16,244 nt of DNA from an uncultured Bacilli bacterium (GTDB lineage: Bacteria > Bacillota_I > Bacilli_A > RF39 > UBA660): contig CANQZL010000009.1 in assembly GCA_947628325.1 (NCBI GenBank), forward strand, positions 1 through 16,244, written 5' to 3'. The translations under genes were made by a program, and so were the position numbers. This document shows positions 14,467-16,244 of the stretch, piece by piece. The notes under the pieces were generated by a model that did no database searches, had not been told where the DNA came from, and was given only the letters and a program-made list of their open reading frames with translations. The stretch's first letter is position 1. Every line of letters begins with the position of its first letter.

Positions 14467-14488
14467 AAAAAAAGAGTATTTCTACTCT
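14467..14488 (-). terminator. Terminator after the ABC permease gene
   Basis: On the minus strand AGAGTA (14483-14488) and TACTCT (14473-14478) enclose a GAAA tetraloop, followed by seven T's (14467-14473). The short stem has a favourable GNRA loop and a good T tract. It begins 10 bases after the permease stop. Confidence 0.75.
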
Positions 14489-14498
14489 ATTAGTTTAT

Positions 14499-16079
14499 TT
14501 AATTAAATAAATTATGTATTAATTTTTTTCTATTAAAGTAAAGGTATCCTATTTCAAAGAACATTATTAATATCATTATTAGAATATAAGTACCTAGTAA
14601 TAAATAATATTCTGAATATATTGGGAATAATATCGGACAGATACCTATTACTAATGATATAAAAGAAGGGACAAAATTAATTAAACGTTGCTTAATTATA
14701 ATATTATCATCAGATTCTTTTTTGCTTATAAAACGATAATCTAAAACAAGACTTGTTAAACTAGTAAACATAACAGCTATTAAAGGTAATAAAATTATGA
14801 ATATTAAAGTTACTTTAGAAACATCAAAGTAATAATTTATTAATAATGTATTAATAAAGATGAAGATACTACTTATTAGAACATTAGTAATCCATTTAGC
14901 TAAAATAATCTTTCCCATATTTATTGGCATAGTTCGTAACATTTCCATATTATTTTTTTCTAAGCTCATAGAACATATTGTAGAATTTTTTAAAGTAACA
15001 AGCATAGCTAAAATAGTTGGAGCATACAAGTTAAAATAATCATAAAAAGAATTATAAGAAGTTAGATTATCTAAATTAATAAAATTTAAGATTAGAAAAA
15101 TTATAATAGTAATTACAAAAGTTATACCAAAAGAATTATATAAATATGTTTTATTAGTAAATAAACTAAGAAGTTCTTTTCTTACAAGACCAAAAACACG
15201 ATGTAAATTATGTTTCTTATGGTAAATAAAATTCTTTTTCTTTTTAACTCCTTTTAGTAATGAACATATTTTTAAATAATTATTAGATATAAATAAATTA
15301 TATATATATAAAAACATAATAGAAATAATAACTAAAAGCAGAAAGAATAAAATATTTTCATTAGATATAGCTTTATAGAAAAAGAAATTTAAAGGATATA
15401 AATAATTAAATTGTTTTATAAAACTATTTAAAGCTACTTCTATACTTGATGTATCAATTACTCTAAATAATAAATAAAATAAGAAAATAAACATTGCTAT
15501 TATAAGAATTTTACCTAGTTTATATAATAAATTATTATTTGATTTAATCTTAAAGAATGAGTTTATAAAAGAAAATATTGTACTTATAACTATTGGTACT
15601 AAAGGAATTATAAATGAAGTAACTATACACATTAAAACTATCGTATCATTAATTATATCTGTCTTATTATACACTGCAAGTAAAATAGGAAACATAATAA
15701 GAGCTACATAAAAAATATTTTTTAAATAAACATTAAATAATTTACTTAAAAGTATTTGCTGTCTTGATAAAGGAAGAGAAAATAAGATATCATTATCTTC
15801 ATTTTTAAAAATAGCTGATTCTACAGAAAATAAATTAATAATAAAACAAATAATAGTACTAATAATAAAGCCTAGACTTAAAAGTAAATAGTTATTAGAC
15901 AATTTAATTGAAAAAGCTATTTTATAAATAAAATAAATATAAAATATTGCTATTAAAGCTATAATAATAGCACGTCCTTCAAAATTAGTTTTAATATTAT
16001 TTTCTTTAGCTAAACGATATCTATTTATATCAAACATATCAATAATATTTACATATAAAAGTTTAAGAAGTTTATTCAT
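14499..16079 (-). CDS. ABC-2 type transporter permease (putative ABC exporter)
   Basis: A 526-residue integral membrane protein with about twelve hydrophobic helices and a basic stretch (278-292) dividing it into two similar halves. Each half carries the same cytoplasmic pattern: EDNDILFSLPLSRQQILLSK (94-113) and, in the second half, MEMLRTMPINMGKIILAK (378-395). This E-x-LxxxP-x-IL-x-K pattern after an amphipathic helix is typical of ABC-2 exporter permeases that couple to the ATPase. Substrate unknown; such pairs often export antibiotics, peptides or lipids. The ATG at 16079 overlaps the ATPase stop region by 8 bases, with GGAG 10 bases upstream; a TTG at 16085 is also possible. Immediately downstream of the ATPase gene, so the two form one exporter. 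Confidence 0.85.
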   Translation of the reverse strand: MNKLLKLLYVNIIDMFDINRYRLAKENNIKTNFEGRAIIIALIAIFYIYFIYKIAFSIKLSNNYLLLSLGFIISTIICFIINLFSVESAIFKNEDNDILFSLPLSRQQILLSKLFNVYLKNIFYVALIMFPILLAVYNKTDIINDTIVLMCIVTSFIIPLVPIVISTIFSFINSFFKIKSNNNLLYKLGKILIIAMFIFLFYLLFRVIDTSSIEVALNSFIKQFNYLYPLNFFFYKAISNENILFFLLLVIISIMFLYIYNLFISNNYLKICSLLKGVKKKKNFIYHKKHNLHRVFGLVRKELLSLFTNKTYLYNSFGITFVITIIIFLILNFINLDNLTSYNSFYDYFNLYAPTILAMLVTLKNSTICSMSLEKNNMEMLRTMPINMGKIILAKWITNVLISSIFIFINTLLINYYFDVSKVTLIFIILLPLIAVMFTSLTSLVLDYRFISKKESDDNIIIKQRLINFVPSFISLVIGICPILFPIYSEYYLLLGTYILIMILIMFFEIGYLYFNRKKLIHNLFN

Positions 16080-16244
16080 CAGCAATCAACTCCATAAATA
16101 TTTCTTCAAGACTTTTATCAGCTATTACATGTTCCATATCACCATCTATAATAATTTTTCCATCTTTTATAATTGCTATACGATTACATAATTTTTCTGC
16201 AACTTCTAAAACATGAGTAGAAAAGAAAATTATTTTTCCTTCTT
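16072..16244 (-). CDS. ABC transporter ATP-binding protein, C-terminal fragment (runs off the window)
   Basis: An open frame of 56 codons plus a TAA stop (16072-16074) enters from the right edge. The visible residues include the H-loop in IIFFSTHVLEVAEKL, whose histidine senses ATP gamma-phosphate, then RIAIIKDGKIIIDGD, the usual end of an ABC nucleotide-binding domain. A short tail (SLEEIFMELIADE) follows. Walker A, the signature motif and Walker B lie outside the window. The gene is cut by the window edge, not by mutation. It overlaps the permease start by 8 bases and is its energising partner. Confidence 0.9.
   Translation of the reverse strand, partial: EGKIIFFSTHVLEVAEKLCNRIAIIKDGKIIIDGDMEHVIADKSLEEIFMELIADE

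Noticed and set aside
14264..14506. Open frame of 80 codons on the plus strand across the FAD oxidoreductase start
   Set aside because: It covers the coding strand of the Rossmann motif, the promoter and the terminator of real units, and has no motif of its own.

Overview
The window looks like chromosome of a very AT-rich Bacillota bacterium, most plausibly an uncultured or host-associated Bacilli/Mollicutes-related lineage. The evidence is the strong A/T bias even in core genes, short intergenic gaps, GGAG/AGGTG ribosome binding sites, sigma-A promoters near consensus, and typical Bacillota families (YfhO, DUF1292, Cof-type HAD, MgtE, AI-2E-type permease). The code appears to be standard: TGA ends the methyltransferase gene at 3416-3418 and tryptophans are TGG. 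No insertion sequence, prophage, CRISPR array or clear horizontally acquired block is visible. Lineage below phylum is inference.

Layout, reading the mostly minus-strand genes from right to left. (1) 16244-14499: the C-terminal end of an ABC ATPase and its ABC-2 type permease, closed by a terminator at 14467-14488. (2) 14464-10524: a phytoene-dehydrogenase-like FAD oxidoreductase, an FNR-type reductase with a plant-type 2Fe-2S domain, and an AI-2E family permease. (3) 9128-10496, the only plus-strand gene: the Mg2+ transporter MgtE, converging with unit 2 on a shared bidirectional terminator. (4) 9056-5779: a membrane-anchored PIG-L deacetylase overlapping a large YfhO-type GT-C membrane protein. 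(5) 5754-1713: a Cof-type HAD phosphatase, a six-helix DUF308/HdeD-like protein, a SAM methyltransferase, a PP2C phosphatase with an unexplained N-terminal domain, and a DUF1292 protein. (6) 1699-400: monocistronic enolase. (7) 399-1: no protein gene. It holds the enolase terminator, then two strong tandem minus-strand promoters, a small hairpin and a boxA-like element. This is read as the leader of an rRNA operon whose 16S gene lies just off the left edge.

Functional themes. Units 2 and 4 are the most informative. In unit 2 the ferredoxin/FNR protein probably passes electrons to the FAD enzyme in a reductive or isomerising reaction on an unknown, perhaps hydrophobic, substrate. In unit 4 the deacetylase and the GT-C protein probably act on envelope glycans or glycolipids. 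At all three same-strand junctions (units 1/2, 4/5 and 5/6) the terminator of one unit runs directly into, or overlaps, the promoter of the next.

No wholly new system is evident. The items most worth follow-up are the redox pair with its degenerate nucleotide-binding motif, the PP2C N-terminal domain, and the PIG-L/YfhO pair. Several genes begin downstream of the longest possible start; the starts given here were chosen by Shine-Dalgarno position.
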